Shown in pieces: positions 17,962 through 25,566 of a stretch of DNA of 64,000 nt. Numbering within the stretch: position 1 is the first letter of the stretch; every line of letters starts with the position of its first letter. The position numbers and the translations under genes were made by a program. The stretch covers positions 372,001 through 436,000 of the forward strand of contig CAWKKW010000006.1 of assembly GCA_963850345.1 (NCBI GenBank), in the 5' to 3' direction. A model generated the notes under the pieces. That model searched no databases. It was not told the origin of the DNA and saw only the letters and a list, made by a program, of their open reading frames with translations. This stretch comes from CAWKKW01 sp963850345 (lineage in GTDB: Bacteria > Acidobacteriota > Terriglobia > Terriglobales > Acidobacteriaceae).

Positions 17962-19764
17962 ATGGCGACGTTCGCAGAACCCATTCCGGAAATGGCAGAT
18001 AAGCAGCGCAATCTGGTCGAGATGAACTGGGACCCGATTACCCGCATCGTCGGCTCACTCGGCATCTTCACCAAGATCGACTTCGCGAACAAGGTCGTTG
18101 CCGAGTGTCACAGCACCTCCTCGATCTTTCGCGGCTACAGCATCTTCATGAAAGGGAAAGACCCACGCGATGCTCACTTCATCACCAGCCGTATCTGCGG
18201 CATCTGCGGCGACAATCACGCTACCTGCGCCTGTTATGCGCAAAACATGGCCTTCGGTGTTCGCCCTCCCGCGCTGGCAGAGTGGATCGTGAACCTTGGG
18301 GAAGCAGCCGAGTACATGTTCGATCACAACATTTTTCAGGACAATCTGGTGGGTGTCGACTTCTGCGAGCAAATGATCAAGGAGACCAACCCCAATGTCT
18401 GGGAGAAGGCTCAGCATACGTCTTCGCCGAATGCGGACAAGCATGGCTACGCCAAAATCTCCGACATCATGACGGCGCTCAATCCATTCACCGGCAGCTT
18501 CTACCGAGAGACACTTGCGATGAGCCGCCTCACTCGCGAGATGTTCTGTCTGATGGAAGGACGGCACGTTCACCCCTCGACACTCTATCCAGGCGGCGTT
18601 GGCACCGTGGCCACGATTCAACTCTTCACCGACTATCTTGTCCGGCTGATGAAGTACGTCGAATTCATGAAAAAGGTCGTACCGCTGCACGACGATCTCT
18701 TCGACTTTTTCTACGACGCGTTGCCCGGCTATGAAGAAGTTGGTCGCCGCCGCATCCTGCTCGGTTGTTGGGGCTCCTACAATGATCCCGATCACTGCGA
18801 CTACCAGTACAAGAACATGGCCGAATGGGGACGCAAGATGTTTGTCACCCCCGGCGTGGTTGTGGACGGCGAGCTGGTCACCAACTCGCTCGTCGACATC
18901 AATCTGAATATCCGGATACTCCTCGGCAGTTCGTACTACGACGACTGGCAGGGTCAGGAGACCTTCGTCGCACGCGATCCGCTTGGCAATCCTGTCGATA
19001 AGCGCCATCCATGGAATCAGACCACCATTCCACGTCCTCAGAAGCGTGACTTCAAGGGGAACTATACCTGGGTGATGTCGCCGCGGTGGCTCGATCAACG
19101 CACGGGCGATCATCTTGCACTGGATACCGGCGGCGGCCCGATCGCGCGCCTCTGGTCGACGGCATTATCTGGCCTCGTGGATATTGGCTACATCCAGGCT
19201 ACCGGACACAGCGTCAAGATCAACCTGCCCAAAACTGCGCTGTTGCCCGAGACCGAGTTCGAATGGCACATACCAAAGTGGTCGAACACACTGGAGCGTG
19301 ACCGTGCCCGCACGTACTTCCAGGCGTACGCCGCCGCCACGGCTTTGCACTTCGTCGAGAAGGCGCTCGCCGAACTGAATGCCGGTCGCACCGCCACCTG
19401 GAATGACTTCAAGGTCCCGGAAGAGGCCATCGGCTGCGGCTTTCACGAGGCGGTTCGTGGCGTCCTCTCGCACCATGTCGTCATTCGCGAAGGCAAGATC
19501 GCGAACTACCATCCCTACCCGCCGACCCCATGGAATGCCAATCCACGCGACATGTACGGAACTCCGGGACCTTACGAGGACGCGGTACAGAACACGCCGC
19601 TGTTCGAGGAAAATGGCCCTGACAAGTTCAAAGGGATCGACATCATGCGCACGGTCCGCAGCTTCGACCCATGCCTGCCCTGCGGCGTTCACATGTACAT
19701 CGGCGATGGCAAAGTGCTCGAGACCCGCCATTCTCCTATGTTTGGCGTAGCGGGGCACGAATAA
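17962..19764 (+). CDS. hhyL: [NiFe] hydrogenase large subunit, group 1h type
   Basis: The 600-residue catalytic subunit. The L1 motif RICGICGDNHA lies at residues 77-87 and the L2 motif DPCLPCGVH at 569-577, giving the four Ni-Fe Cys ligands. Beyond the L2 His is a 23-residue extension ending GVAGHE, which the maturation protease encoded downstream (23199) should remove after Ni insertion. Length and motif form fit group 1h (high-affinity, oxygen-tolerant, actinobacterial type). A Shine-Dalgarno (AGAGGA) precedes the ATG. The stop overlaps the start of the next gene by one base, so translation is coupled. Confidence 0.95.
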   Translation: MATFAEPIPEMADKQRNLVEMNWDPITRIVGSLGIFTKIDFANKVVAECHSTSSIFRGYSIFMKGKDPRDAHFITSRICGICGDNHATCACYAQNMAFGVRPPALAEWIVNLGEAAEYMFDHNIFQDNLVGVDFCEQMIKETNPNVWEKAQHTSSPNADKHGYAKISDIMTALNPFTGSFYRETLAMSRLTREMFCLMEGRHVHPSTLYPGGVGTVATIQLFTDYLVRLMKYVEFMKKVVPLHDDLFDFFYDALPGYEEVGRRRILLGCWGSYNDPDHCDYQYKNMAEWGRKMFVTPGVVVDGELVTNSLVDINLNIRILLGSSYYDDWQGQETFVARDPLGNPVDKRHPWNQTTIPRPQKRDFKGNYTWVMSPRWLDQRTGDHLALDTGGGPIARLWSTALSGLVDIGYIQATGHSVKINLPKTALLPETEFEWHIPKWSNTLERDRARTYFQAYAAATALHFVEKALAELNAGRTATWNDFKVPEEAIGCGFHEAVRGVLSHHVVIREGKIANYHPYPPTPWNANPRDMYGTPGPYEDAVQNTPLFEENGPDKFKGIDIMRTVRSFDPCLPCGVHMYIGDGKVLETRHSPMFGVAGHE

Positions 19765-20345
19765 TGGCCGCTGCGCCCCAGACTGACGCTCAGCCTGAAG
19801 TCGCCGGCAGCATCGCTCCTCCGCAGCGCGGCGAGTTTCGCCTGCAGACGGAGCGAGTGGAAAAGCTCGCTGCACGTCTTGAAAGCGCGCGTGACCCCGA
19901 GGTCCGGGCCACCGCGCTCGACCTCGTGCAGTCAGTGATTGAACTGCATGGTGCAGCACTGCAGCGCCTTGTCGACTCGCTCATGCAGACACCCACCGGT
20001 GAACAGGCCCTTAACGAAGCGCTGCACAATGACCTCGTATCGAGCATGCTCCTGCTGCACAATCTTCACCCGGATGGCATCGAAACCCGCGTGCTTCGCG
20101 GTTTAGAGAAAGCTCGTCCGTATCTCAAATCCCACGGAGGAGACGTCGAACTTACTGCCGTTCGCGATGGGATCGTTCATCTACGCCTTCATGGGACGTG
20201 CGGCAGTTGTCCAAGCTCGTCCATCACGCTTAAGAATGCAGTCGAAGACGCGCTCTTCGAAGTCGCACCGGACATCGTCGAAATCGTGTCTGAAAACGCC
20301 GCCGCGAACACGCAGAGCGGCCCGCAACTCGTATCCATCAAATGA
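19764..20345 (+). CDS. NifU-like Fe-S scaffold protein of the hydrogenase locus
   Basis: A 193-residue protein. The C-terminal part is a NifU domain: LEKARPYLKSHGGDVEL and then LHGTCGSCPSSSITLK with the CxxC that carries a transient Fe-S cluster. The N-terminal ~115 residues are helical (VEKLAARLESARD, VQSVIELHGAAL, LLLHNLHPDG) and not part of canonical NifU. The ATG overlaps the large-subunit stop. Genes of this type accompany group 1h hydrogenases, so it probably delivers clusters to the small subunit or joins the electron chain; the exact role is inference. Confidence 0.85.
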   Translation: MAAAPQTDAQPEVAGSIAPPQRGEFRLQTERVEKLAARLESARDPEVRATALDLVQSVIELHGAALQRLVDSLMQTPTGEQALNEALHNDLVSSMLLLHNLHPDGIETRVLRGLEKARPYLKSHGGDVELTAVRDGIVHLRLHGTCGSCPSSSITLKNAVEDALFEVAPDIVEIVSENAAANTQSGPQLVSIK

Positions 20346-20356
20346 GGAGAATTGGT

Positions 20357-20536
20357 ATGGTCAAGAACGACGCAGCCCCCGATACACCGGCGCATGCCAC
20401 CGGAATTCGCAAAGGGGAGAGCCGTGCCAGGCCGCTCGCGGAACGTACCACCCGGGTCGCAAAGGACGCCACAGGTGTCAATCCGGATCAGCGCGGGCCC
20501 ATCGACCCGAGAATGCCTCAATTGCCACCTGCTTAG
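20357..20536 (+). CDS. Small conserved-looking protein of the hydrogenase locus
   Basis: A 59-residue, Arg/Pro-rich hydrophilic protein (KGESRARPLAERTTRV, VNPDQRGPIDPRMPQLPPA). A Shine-Dalgarno GAGGAG at 20345-20350 supports the ATG at 20357. It contains no Cys, no membrane segment and no known domain and looks largely disordered. The tight spacing (11 bases after the NifU-like gene and 15 before the next) makes it part of the operon. Function unknown; a short adaptor or complex subunit is conceivable. Confidence 0.6.
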   Translation: MVKNDAAPDTPAHATGIRKGESRARPLAERTTRVAKDATGVNPDQRGPIDPRMPQLPPA

Positions 20537-20551
20537 TCACGGGAGCACAGC

Positions 20552-21235
20552 ATGAACGAACTCCCCGAAGCAGAGCAGGAGCGAACTCCGGTCCCGTCTT
20601 TCCTGAGACAGGTTGCCCGGCGCCGTCCTGTCTCGGACGGCGCAGAGCGCTGTGAGCTCTGCAGTGCCGAACTCGCGCCTGTCCATCAGCATCTGCTCGA
20701 ACGGCGCAAACGCGAGGTCGCCTGTTCGTGCGATGGTTGCGCTCTGCTCTTCTGCGGCCAGCCGGGAGCGCACTATCTTCGTATTCCACGCCGCATCCGC
20801 GCTCTCGCCGACTTCGAGATGCCAGACCTCCAATGGGAATCGCTTATGATCCCCATCAATCTGGCCTTCTTCTACTACGACACCGCACACGACAGAACCA
20901 TGGCGATGTACCCAAGTCCGGCAGGTGCAATCGAGTCGCTGCTGAGCCTCGAATCCTGGACAGCAATAATGGCGCAGCATCCGTCTCTCCAGAGGATGGA
21001 GCCCGACGTCGAGACGTTCCTCGTCAACCGCGTAAGCGCCATCCACGAGTACTACATTGTTCCCATCGACGAGTGTTTCAAGCTCGTGGGACTGATCCGC
21101 ATGCATTGGCGCGGCCTCTCCGGCGGAGTCGAAGTCTGGAAGCAAATCAACCAGTTCTTTGCCAGCCTAAAGGCCCGCAGCAGCGAAGTTAGAGAGCTTG
21201 TGGAGAAGCGGCAGCCGGAGCACCTCGATGCCTGA
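20552..21235 (+). CDS. DUF5947-like protein of the hydrogenase locus
   Basis: A 227-residue protein that begins with a zinc-ribbon-like segment: CELCSAELAPVHQHLL, then CSCDGCALLFCG, four or more Cys that could bind a metal. The rest is a mixed alpha/beta domain (SLMIPINLAFFYYD, MAMYPSPAGAIESL, ECFKLVGLIRMHW). This architecture matches DUF5947, which I know only from hydrogenase gene neighbourhoods. It ends with a tail that overlaps the start of the next gene by eight bases. Role unknown; a metal- or cluster-related assembly job is plausible from the Cys pairs. Confidence 0.75.
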   Translation: MNELPEAEQERTPVPSFLRQVARRRPVSDGAERCELCSAELAPVHQHLLERRKREVACSCDGCALLFCGQPGAHYLRIPRRIRALADFEMPDLQWESLMIPINLAFFYYDTAHDRTMAMYPSPAGAIESLLSLESWTAIMAQHPSLQRMEPDVETFLVNRVSAIHEYYIVPIDECFKLVGLIRMHWRGLSGGVEVWKQINQFFASLKARSSEVRELVEKRQPEHLDA

Positions 21236-21893
21236 GCTTCACTTTCAGATCAAAGGCGCGGAAGCGGTGCCTCATGCGGCCACACCGTTAATCGCACTCA
21301 AGCTTCGCATCACCAACTTGCCCGCGGCTGAAACCATCCATGCGGTCACACTTCGCTGCCAGGTTCAGATCGAGCCTGCCAAGCGCCGCTACGTAGCCAA
21401 CGAACGAGAAAAGCTGCTTGATCTCTTTGGTACACCCGAGCGTTGGGGCCGCACCGTTAAGCCGCTGCTCTGGATGAACACCAGCGTCGCTGTACCACGT
21501 TTCACGGGCGAGCTGCTCGTCGATCTTGAACTTCCATGTACGTTCGACTTCAACGTCGCGGCTACCAAATACTTCCACGCCCTCGATGCAGGCGACATCC
21601 CGGTGGCCGTCATGTTCAGCGGAACGCTGTTCTTTAAAGGCCCCGACGGCGGACTGCAGATTGCTCAAATCCCATGGGACCGCGAGGCCAGCTATCGTCT
21701 TCCCGTGTCGGTTTGGAAGGAGATGATGGAGATGCACCACCCCAACTCCGCCTGGCTCTGTCTTCGCCGCGATTCCTTCGAGCAACTCTATAACTACAAG
21801 GTCAGACACGGGCTCCCCACCTGGGAGCAAGCTATCGCGAAGGCCCTTGCTGCCGAAGCCCCGGCCGAAGTCTCCGGCGAGGTTAAAGCATGA
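21228..21893 (+). CDS. DUF6084-like protein of the hydrogenase locus
   Basis: A 221-residue beta-rich protein starting MPELHFQIKGAEAVPHAATP. Recurrent strands (LIALKLRITNLPAAETIHAV, LLVDLELPCTFDFNV, IPVAVMFSGTLFFKGPDGG) suggest an immunoglobulin-like or jelly-roll fold. It matches my memory of DUF6084, again a hydrogenase-neighbourhood family. The ATG at 21228 overlaps the preceding gene and its stop overlaps the next (ATGA), so it is translationally coupled on both sides. No catalytic motif was seen. Confidence 0.7.
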   Translation: MPELHFQIKGAEAVPHAATPLIALKLRITNLPAAETIHAVTLRCQVQIEPAKRRYVANEREKLLDLFGTPERWGRTVKPLLWMNTSVAVPRFTGELLVDLELPCTFDFNVAATKYFHALDAGDIPVAVMFSGTLFFKGPDGGLQIAQIPWDREASYRLPVSVWKEMMEMHHPNSAWLCLRRDSFEQLYNYKVRHGLPTWEQAIAKALAAEAPAEVSGEVKA

Positions 21894-22855
21894 ACTTCAC
21901 CTGCGTTGAAAAGATTGCGGCCGCCGTCCTATATGAGGGATACATCCTCTATCCCTACCGGCCCACCGCAATCAAGAATCGCCAGCGCTGGAACTTCGGA
22001 ACACTCTACCCACGTGTCTATGCCGAGGCGCAGCGCCCGCAGGAAGCCTTCCACCTCGTCTCTGAATGTCTCCTGATTCCCGGTCCCAACGCCTCGCTCG
22101 ACGTCAAAGTCAGTTTCCTCCAACTGCTGCCCCAGGCTCCAATACATTCGGAGGAAGTTCAAGCCCTCGCCGATCCATCGCTCGATTGGGACCAGGCGAT
22201 CGAACGCATATCCGAGCACTGCAACTTGAGCATCGGCGATCTGCTCACCACACCTGTGACCCTGCACATCGCACCTACGCCAGACCTGGACGCCAGCCTC
22301 TCCATCAGTTCTCAGAACCTGCCCAGCGGCGCCTGCAAGCTGCATATTGAGCTCCAAAACATAAGTCCTCTTCTCAGCGGGATCGAAGCCCTGCGCGCGG
22401 AGGCACTGCCCCAGTCGCTCGTCTCCGCGCACCTGCTGCTCGGCATTAGCGGCGGAGAATTCATCTCGCTGCTCGAACCTCCGAATTTCTACGGTGCCGA
22501 CGCGAAAGCCTGCACGAACGCTGGTGTCTTTCCCGTGCTGGCGGGCAACGAGCCCGATCGATCCATCCTGCTCCTATCGCCCATCATTATGTACGACTAT
22601 CCCCAGATCTCGCCCGAAAGCGCTGGCGACTTCTTCGATGGCACAGAGATGGACGAGATGCTGACTCTTCGCGTTCTCACCCTAACCGACGCCGAAAAAG
22701 AGGAGATGCGCAATGGTGATCCCCGCGCTCGCCGCATTCTCGAACGCACGGAAGCCCTGACCAGCGAAGAGGTGCTCAGGACCCATGGCATTATCCGGCC
22801 CGTGCGTGACATCTCGCGAGAGATCTTGCGAGATCTCCCGGGAGACGCCTCATGA
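21890..22855 (+). CDS. Unknown conserved-looking protein of the hydrogenase locus (321 residues)
   Basis: A 321-residue protein beginning MNFTCVEKIAAAVLYEGYILYPYRPTA, with a Trp/Arg-rich stretch (KNRQRWNFGTLYPRVYAEA) and later VFPVLAGNEPDRSILLLSP, DYPQISPESAGDFFDGTEMDE and a C-terminal RDISREILRDLP. No Cys clusters, membrane segments or known catalytic motif were seen. The start overlaps the previous stop (ATGA) and the end overlaps the next gene by four bases. Its place in an unbroken chain of overlapping genes makes a role in the same complex or its assembly very likely, but the biochemistry is unknown. Confidence 0.7.
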   Translation: MNFTCVEKIAAAVLYEGYILYPYRPTAIKNRQRWNFGTLYPRVYAEAQRPQEAFHLVSECLLIPGPNASLDVKVSFLQLLPQAPIHSEEVQALADPSLDWDQAIERISEHCNLSIGDLLTTPVTLHIAPTPDLDASLSISSQNLPSGACKLHIELQNISPLLSGIEALRAEALPQSLVSAHLLLGISGGEFISLLEPPNFYGADAKACTNAGVFPVLAGNEPDRSILLLSPIIMYDYPQISPESAGDFFDGTEMDEMLTLRVLTLTDAEKEEMRNGDPRARRILERTEALTSEEVLRTHGIIRPVRDISREILRDLPGDAS

Positions 22856-23202
22856 GACACAATCCGCCCGATGGATTCGTAACCGAATGGAATCCCTTCG
22901 AGGAAGAGAAAGCCCCGCCCGACTCGGTGCAGGTGTGGACTGCCGAAGGAAGATTCGAACTCCGCGTCGGTGATCGGGTCCGCATCCGTCCGCAGAAAAC
23001 CGCCGATATCCTTGACCTCGCACTCACGGGCAAAGTCGCTGTCATCGAAGCGATCGAGCAGGACCTTGAGGACAAGATCCTGTTGGCCGTAGTGCTCGAC
23101 GATGATCCTGGGCGTGAATTCGGCATGATGCGCCAGCCTGGTCACCGCTTCTTTTTCGGCGTCGAAGAGGTCGAGCCTTATAACGAGGGCGCCGCGAAAT
23201 GA
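22852..23202 (+). CDS. Unknown small protein of the hydrogenase locus (116 residues)
   Basis: A 116-residue acidic protein (DGFVTEWNPFEEEKAPPD) followed by an SH3-like beta-barrel pattern (FELRVGDRVRIRPQKTAD, GKVAVIEAIEQDLEDKI, LAVVLDDDPGREFG, HRFFFGVEEVEPY). The LRVGDRVRI / GKVAVIE pattern resembles small barrels that bind partner proteins, as in the nitrile hydratase beta / HypC-like folds; this is inferred from pattern only. It overlaps both neighbours by four bases and precedes the maturation protease. Confidence 0.65.
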   Translation: MRHNPPDGFVTEWNPFEEEKAPPDSVQVWTAEGRFELRVGDRVRIRPQKTADILDLALTGKVAVIEAIEQDLEDKILLAVVLDDDPGREFGMMRQPGHRFFFGVEEVEPYNEGAAK

Positions 23203-23759
23203 CCAGGAATATCCTCATTGCGGGCGTTGGCAACATCTTCCTCGGAGACGACGCATTTGGGGTCGAAGTCGCCCGTTCGCTCCTCCGCCGCACTCTTCCC
23301 GACGAAGTCCAGGTGAAGGACTTCGGCATACGTGGCCTCGACCTCGCATACACTCTGCTTGAACCGTGGCATACAGTGATCCTGGTCGATGCGATGCCTC
23401 GCAAGGAGCCGCCGGGTACGCTGTTCGTTCTTAAACCGGATCTGGCCGGACTGGGAGACCCAGGTGCTTCCGGAATGGATCTGAACCCACATGGCATGGA
23501 TCCGGTGCGCGTCCTCAATCTCGCCGCCTCGCTCGGTCCTATCGCCGCCCGGATTCTCGTGGTCGGCTGTGAGCCTAACGATTTTGGCTGCGAGTTGGAA
23601 GGCCGCATGGGACTTTCGCCAGAAGTGCAAGCCGTAGTAGAAGCAGCATCGAACCTGATCGAAGAGCTGGTCGGAAGGATCCTAGCCGAACGCACGAGCG
23701 ATCCGATGCAGTTGCAGACTTCCGTACTGTTGACGGGCCACAGAGAGGTGACATCATGA
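23199..23759 (+). CDS. hyaD: Hydrogenase maturation protease (HyaD/HupD family)
   Basis: A 186-residue nickel-dependent endopeptidase. The family start NILIAGVGNIFLGDDAFGVEVA includes the Ni-binding acidic residue in GDDAFG; VKDFGIRGLDLAY and VILVDAMPR follow, and the final third (GLSPEVQAVVEAASNLI) carries the usual C-terminal helix. It should trim the C-terminal extension of the large subunit after Ni insertion, which fits the 23 residues following its L2 motif. It overlaps the previous and the next gene by four bases each. Confidence 0.92.
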   Translation: MTRNILIAGVGNIFLGDDAFGVEVARSLLRRTLPDEVQVKDFGIRGLDLAYTLLEPWHTVILVDAMPRKEPPGTLFVLKPDLAGLGDPGASGMDLNPHGMDPVRVLNLAASLGPIAARILVVGCEPNDFGCELEGRMGLSPEVQAVVEAASNLIEELVGRILAERTSDPMQLQTSVLLTGHREVTS

Positions 23760-23863
23760 CAGCAAAATTGTTTCTTGGAGCAGCATTGGGCCTCGCCGCA
23801 GTCATAGTCGCGGTCATGGTTGCTCCCGATATTAAGCGATACATCAAAATCAGCACAATGTAA
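23756..23863 (+). CDS. 35-residue single-pass membrane peptide (DUF6893-like)
   Basis: A tiny gene whose ATG overlaps the protease stop (ATGA). The product is MTAKLFLGAALGLAAVIVAV, then MVAPDIKRYIKISTM: one hydrophobic helix followed by a basic amphipathic tail. It matches my memory of DUF6893 peptides next to group 1h hydrogenases. The helix could anchor the soluble hydrogenase to the membrane or link it to the quinone pool; that is a hypothesis. It ends 36 bases before hypA, preceded by a Shine-Dalgarno-like GGTGG for that gene. Confidence 0.75.
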   Translation: MTAKLFLGAALGLAAVIVAVMVAPDIKRYIKISTM

Positions 23864-23899
23864 CTGCTGTAGTCACATTTTAAAGGTGGAAGGCAGTGA

Positions 23900-24247
23900 A
23901 TGCACGAGCTATCGATCGTTCTCAGCATCATCGACGAGATCGGCGAGGAATGTGAGGCGCGTGGACTGCGTGCGGTAGAGGTCGTACACCTCAAGGTCGG
24001 CGTCTTCTCGGGCGTGGACCCCGATGCGCTTCTGTTCGCGTGGGAACTCACCTGCGAGGGCACGGCGCTCGAGCATTCGCGACTGGAGATTGAGACCGTT
24101 CCGCTGATCCTTCACTGTGCCGTCTGCGATCAGGACCGCGTGCCGCCATCTTGGTATCAGCTCTGCTGTCCCGTGTGCGAGACGCCGAGCGAGACCGTAG
24201 TCAGCGGCCGCGAACTTGAAGTAGTCTCGCTGGAGGTTGCCGCTTGA
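23900..24247 (+). CDS. hypA: Hydrogenase nickel incorporation protein HypA
   Basis: A 115-residue metallochaperone. It begins MHELSIV, with the N-terminal Met-His nickel site, and carries two CxxC knuckles for structural zinc (CAVCDQ and CPVCETP). HypA takes nickel from HypB and passes it to the large subunit. Length and motif spacing are normal. The stop overlaps the TTG start of hypB by four bases, so the pair is coupled. Confidence 0.94.
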   Translation: MHELSIVLSIIDEIGEECEARGLRAVEVVHLKVGVFSGVDPDALLFAWELTCEGTALEHSRLEIETVPLILHCAVCDQDRVPPSWYQLCCPVCETPSETVVSGRELEVVSLEVAA

Positions 24248-24975
24248 GCACTCGCATTGTAGAAGTGCGCGCAAGAGTGATGAAACAAAATGATCTGCTC
24301 GCCCATGCTCTTCGGGAGCGATTCGCGGCTGCGGGTGTCAGGGTTGTCAGCCTGGTCTCAAGCCCAGGCTCGGGAAAGACCGCCTTCCTTGAGAAGCTTC
24401 TCGCAGCCCTTGCGACAGAATTCCGCGTCGCCGCACTGGTAGGAGACCTCGCCACAGAAAACGATGCCGCACGCCTCAGGCGCGCCACGCCAAACGTGCG
24501 CCAGATTACTACCGGAACCATATGCCACCTCGACGCGCAGATGATCGACAAAGCGCTTAACGGATGGCGTCTCGATGAGTTCGATTTCCTCTTCATCGAG
24601 AACGTCGGCAATCTTGTTTGCCCCTCCAGCTACGATCTCGGCGAGGAGCTTCGGTTTGTCTTGCTCTCCGCCACCGAAGGGGAGGACAAACCGCTGAAAT
24701 ATCCTACGATCTTCAACAGCTCCGATGTCGCCATCATCACCAAGATGGACATGGCCGATGCTGCCGAGTTCGATGTTGCCTCTGCTCGCCGAAACATCGA
24801 GAGCGTGTGTCCTGGAATCCAGATCATAGAGGTGTCTGCCAAGACAGGATCCGGCATGCAGGAGGTCCTTGATTTACTGCGCGATCCACTCGCTCGTCGA
24901 AGCGTGGCCCATCAGAGTTTAAGGTGCGAGCTACCCTGTAGCTCAGGGATGAAGTCTCTCGAAGAGGAGCGATAA
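24244..24975 (+). CDS. hypB: Hydrogenase nickel incorporation GTPase HypB
   Basis: A 243-residue SIMIBI GTPase. The P-loop reads SSPGSGKTAFLEKL; further conserved elements are VGDLATENDAARL, GTICHLDAQM with the metal-binding Cys-His, ENVGNLVCPSSYDLGEE and ITKMDMADAAEF (NKxD-like guanine motif). It lacks the His-rich nickel-storage N-terminus seen in some HypBs. The start is the TTG overlapping hypA. It closes the hydrogenase operon; no hypF follows. Confidence 0.94.
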   Translation: MSTRIVEVRARVMKQNDLLAHALRERFAAAGVRVVSLVSSPGSGKTAFLEKLLAALATEFRVAALVGDLATENDAARLRRATPNVRQITTGTICHLDAQMIDKALNGWRLDEFDFLFIENVGNLVCPSSYDLGEELRFVLLSATEGEDKPLKYPTIFNSSDVAIITKMDMADAAEFDVASARRNIESVCPGIQIIEVSAKTGSGMQEVLDLLRDPLARRSVAHQSLRCELPCSSGMKSLEEER

Positions 24976-25181
24976 ACCAGGATCAGTGGGTGACTCGGTT
25001 CTCCCATTGGTGACTTACTATCCGATCCTCCTGGTTAATGATCAGGTCCTGATAACTCGAATTCTTTGAGGGGTCAAGCCGTCAGTGAGTGACTCGGCGA
25101 CAAAGCGCTCGCCAAGATTCTTCATCAGTCTCGAGTGCTCGGGCCGCCCAAAGGAAGATTAAGGGGCGTATTCTAGCCGAC

Positions 25182-25550
25182 ATGCAATTCTCCATGGATG
25201 AACACGGCAACATTGTGAAAGAGCCGGCGACGAATGACGACCTCGCGCTTTGGGCGACGGCATTACAGGCGAAATATTTCCACGGATTCGACGCGTCCAA
25301 TATGCGGGTCGCCATTGATGTTGAACCGCATCCACGTGGGCCGTCTGTTTATTTTCCAGAGAAGAACTCGATCGCGATTTCGGAAAGGATCACGCCGTTC
25401 CATGAGCTTGCGAAAATCGCATTGCTACACGAAATGATCCACGTAAAGCTGTACGTCGAATACAAGGATCCCGATGAGGCACATGGACAACGTTTCCAGG
25501 CGGAGATGCAACGCCTCATTTCCGAAGGCGCCTACAACAATCTCCTCTAG
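25182..25550 (+). CDS. SprT-like zinc metalloprotease domain protein
   Basis: A 122-residue protein (an upstream in-frame start at 25089 would add 31 low-complexity residues). The core has LALWATALQAKYF, VYFPEKNSIAISERI and the zinc-binding ALLHEMIHVKL with a third ligand in DEAHGQRFQAEM. This is the SprT/Wss1-like minimal metalloprotease fold. Such small SprT proteins are common in mobile regions; DNA-protein crosslink repair is known for SPRTN relatives, but here the substrate is unknown. It lies between the hydrogenase operon and a serine recombinase. Confidence 0.75.
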   Translation: MQFSMDEHGNIVKEPATNDDLALWATALQAKYFHGFDASNMRVAIDVEPHPRGPSVYFPEKNSIAISERITPFHELAKIALLHEMIHVKLYVEYKDPDEAHGQRFQAEMQRLISEGAYNNLL

Positions 25551-25566
25551 TCGCCCTTCGCCCACC

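Noticed and set aside
18055..19113. 352-codon frame antisense to the hydrogenase large subunit
   Set aside because: It mirrors the codon bias of the real gene and carries no domain; a typical shadow in high-GC coding DNA.
24976..25040. Imperfect inverted repeat (AACCAGGATC and GATCCTCCTGGTT) behind hypB as a terminator
   Set aside because: The arms are ~40 bases apart with a bulge, and no T-run follows.
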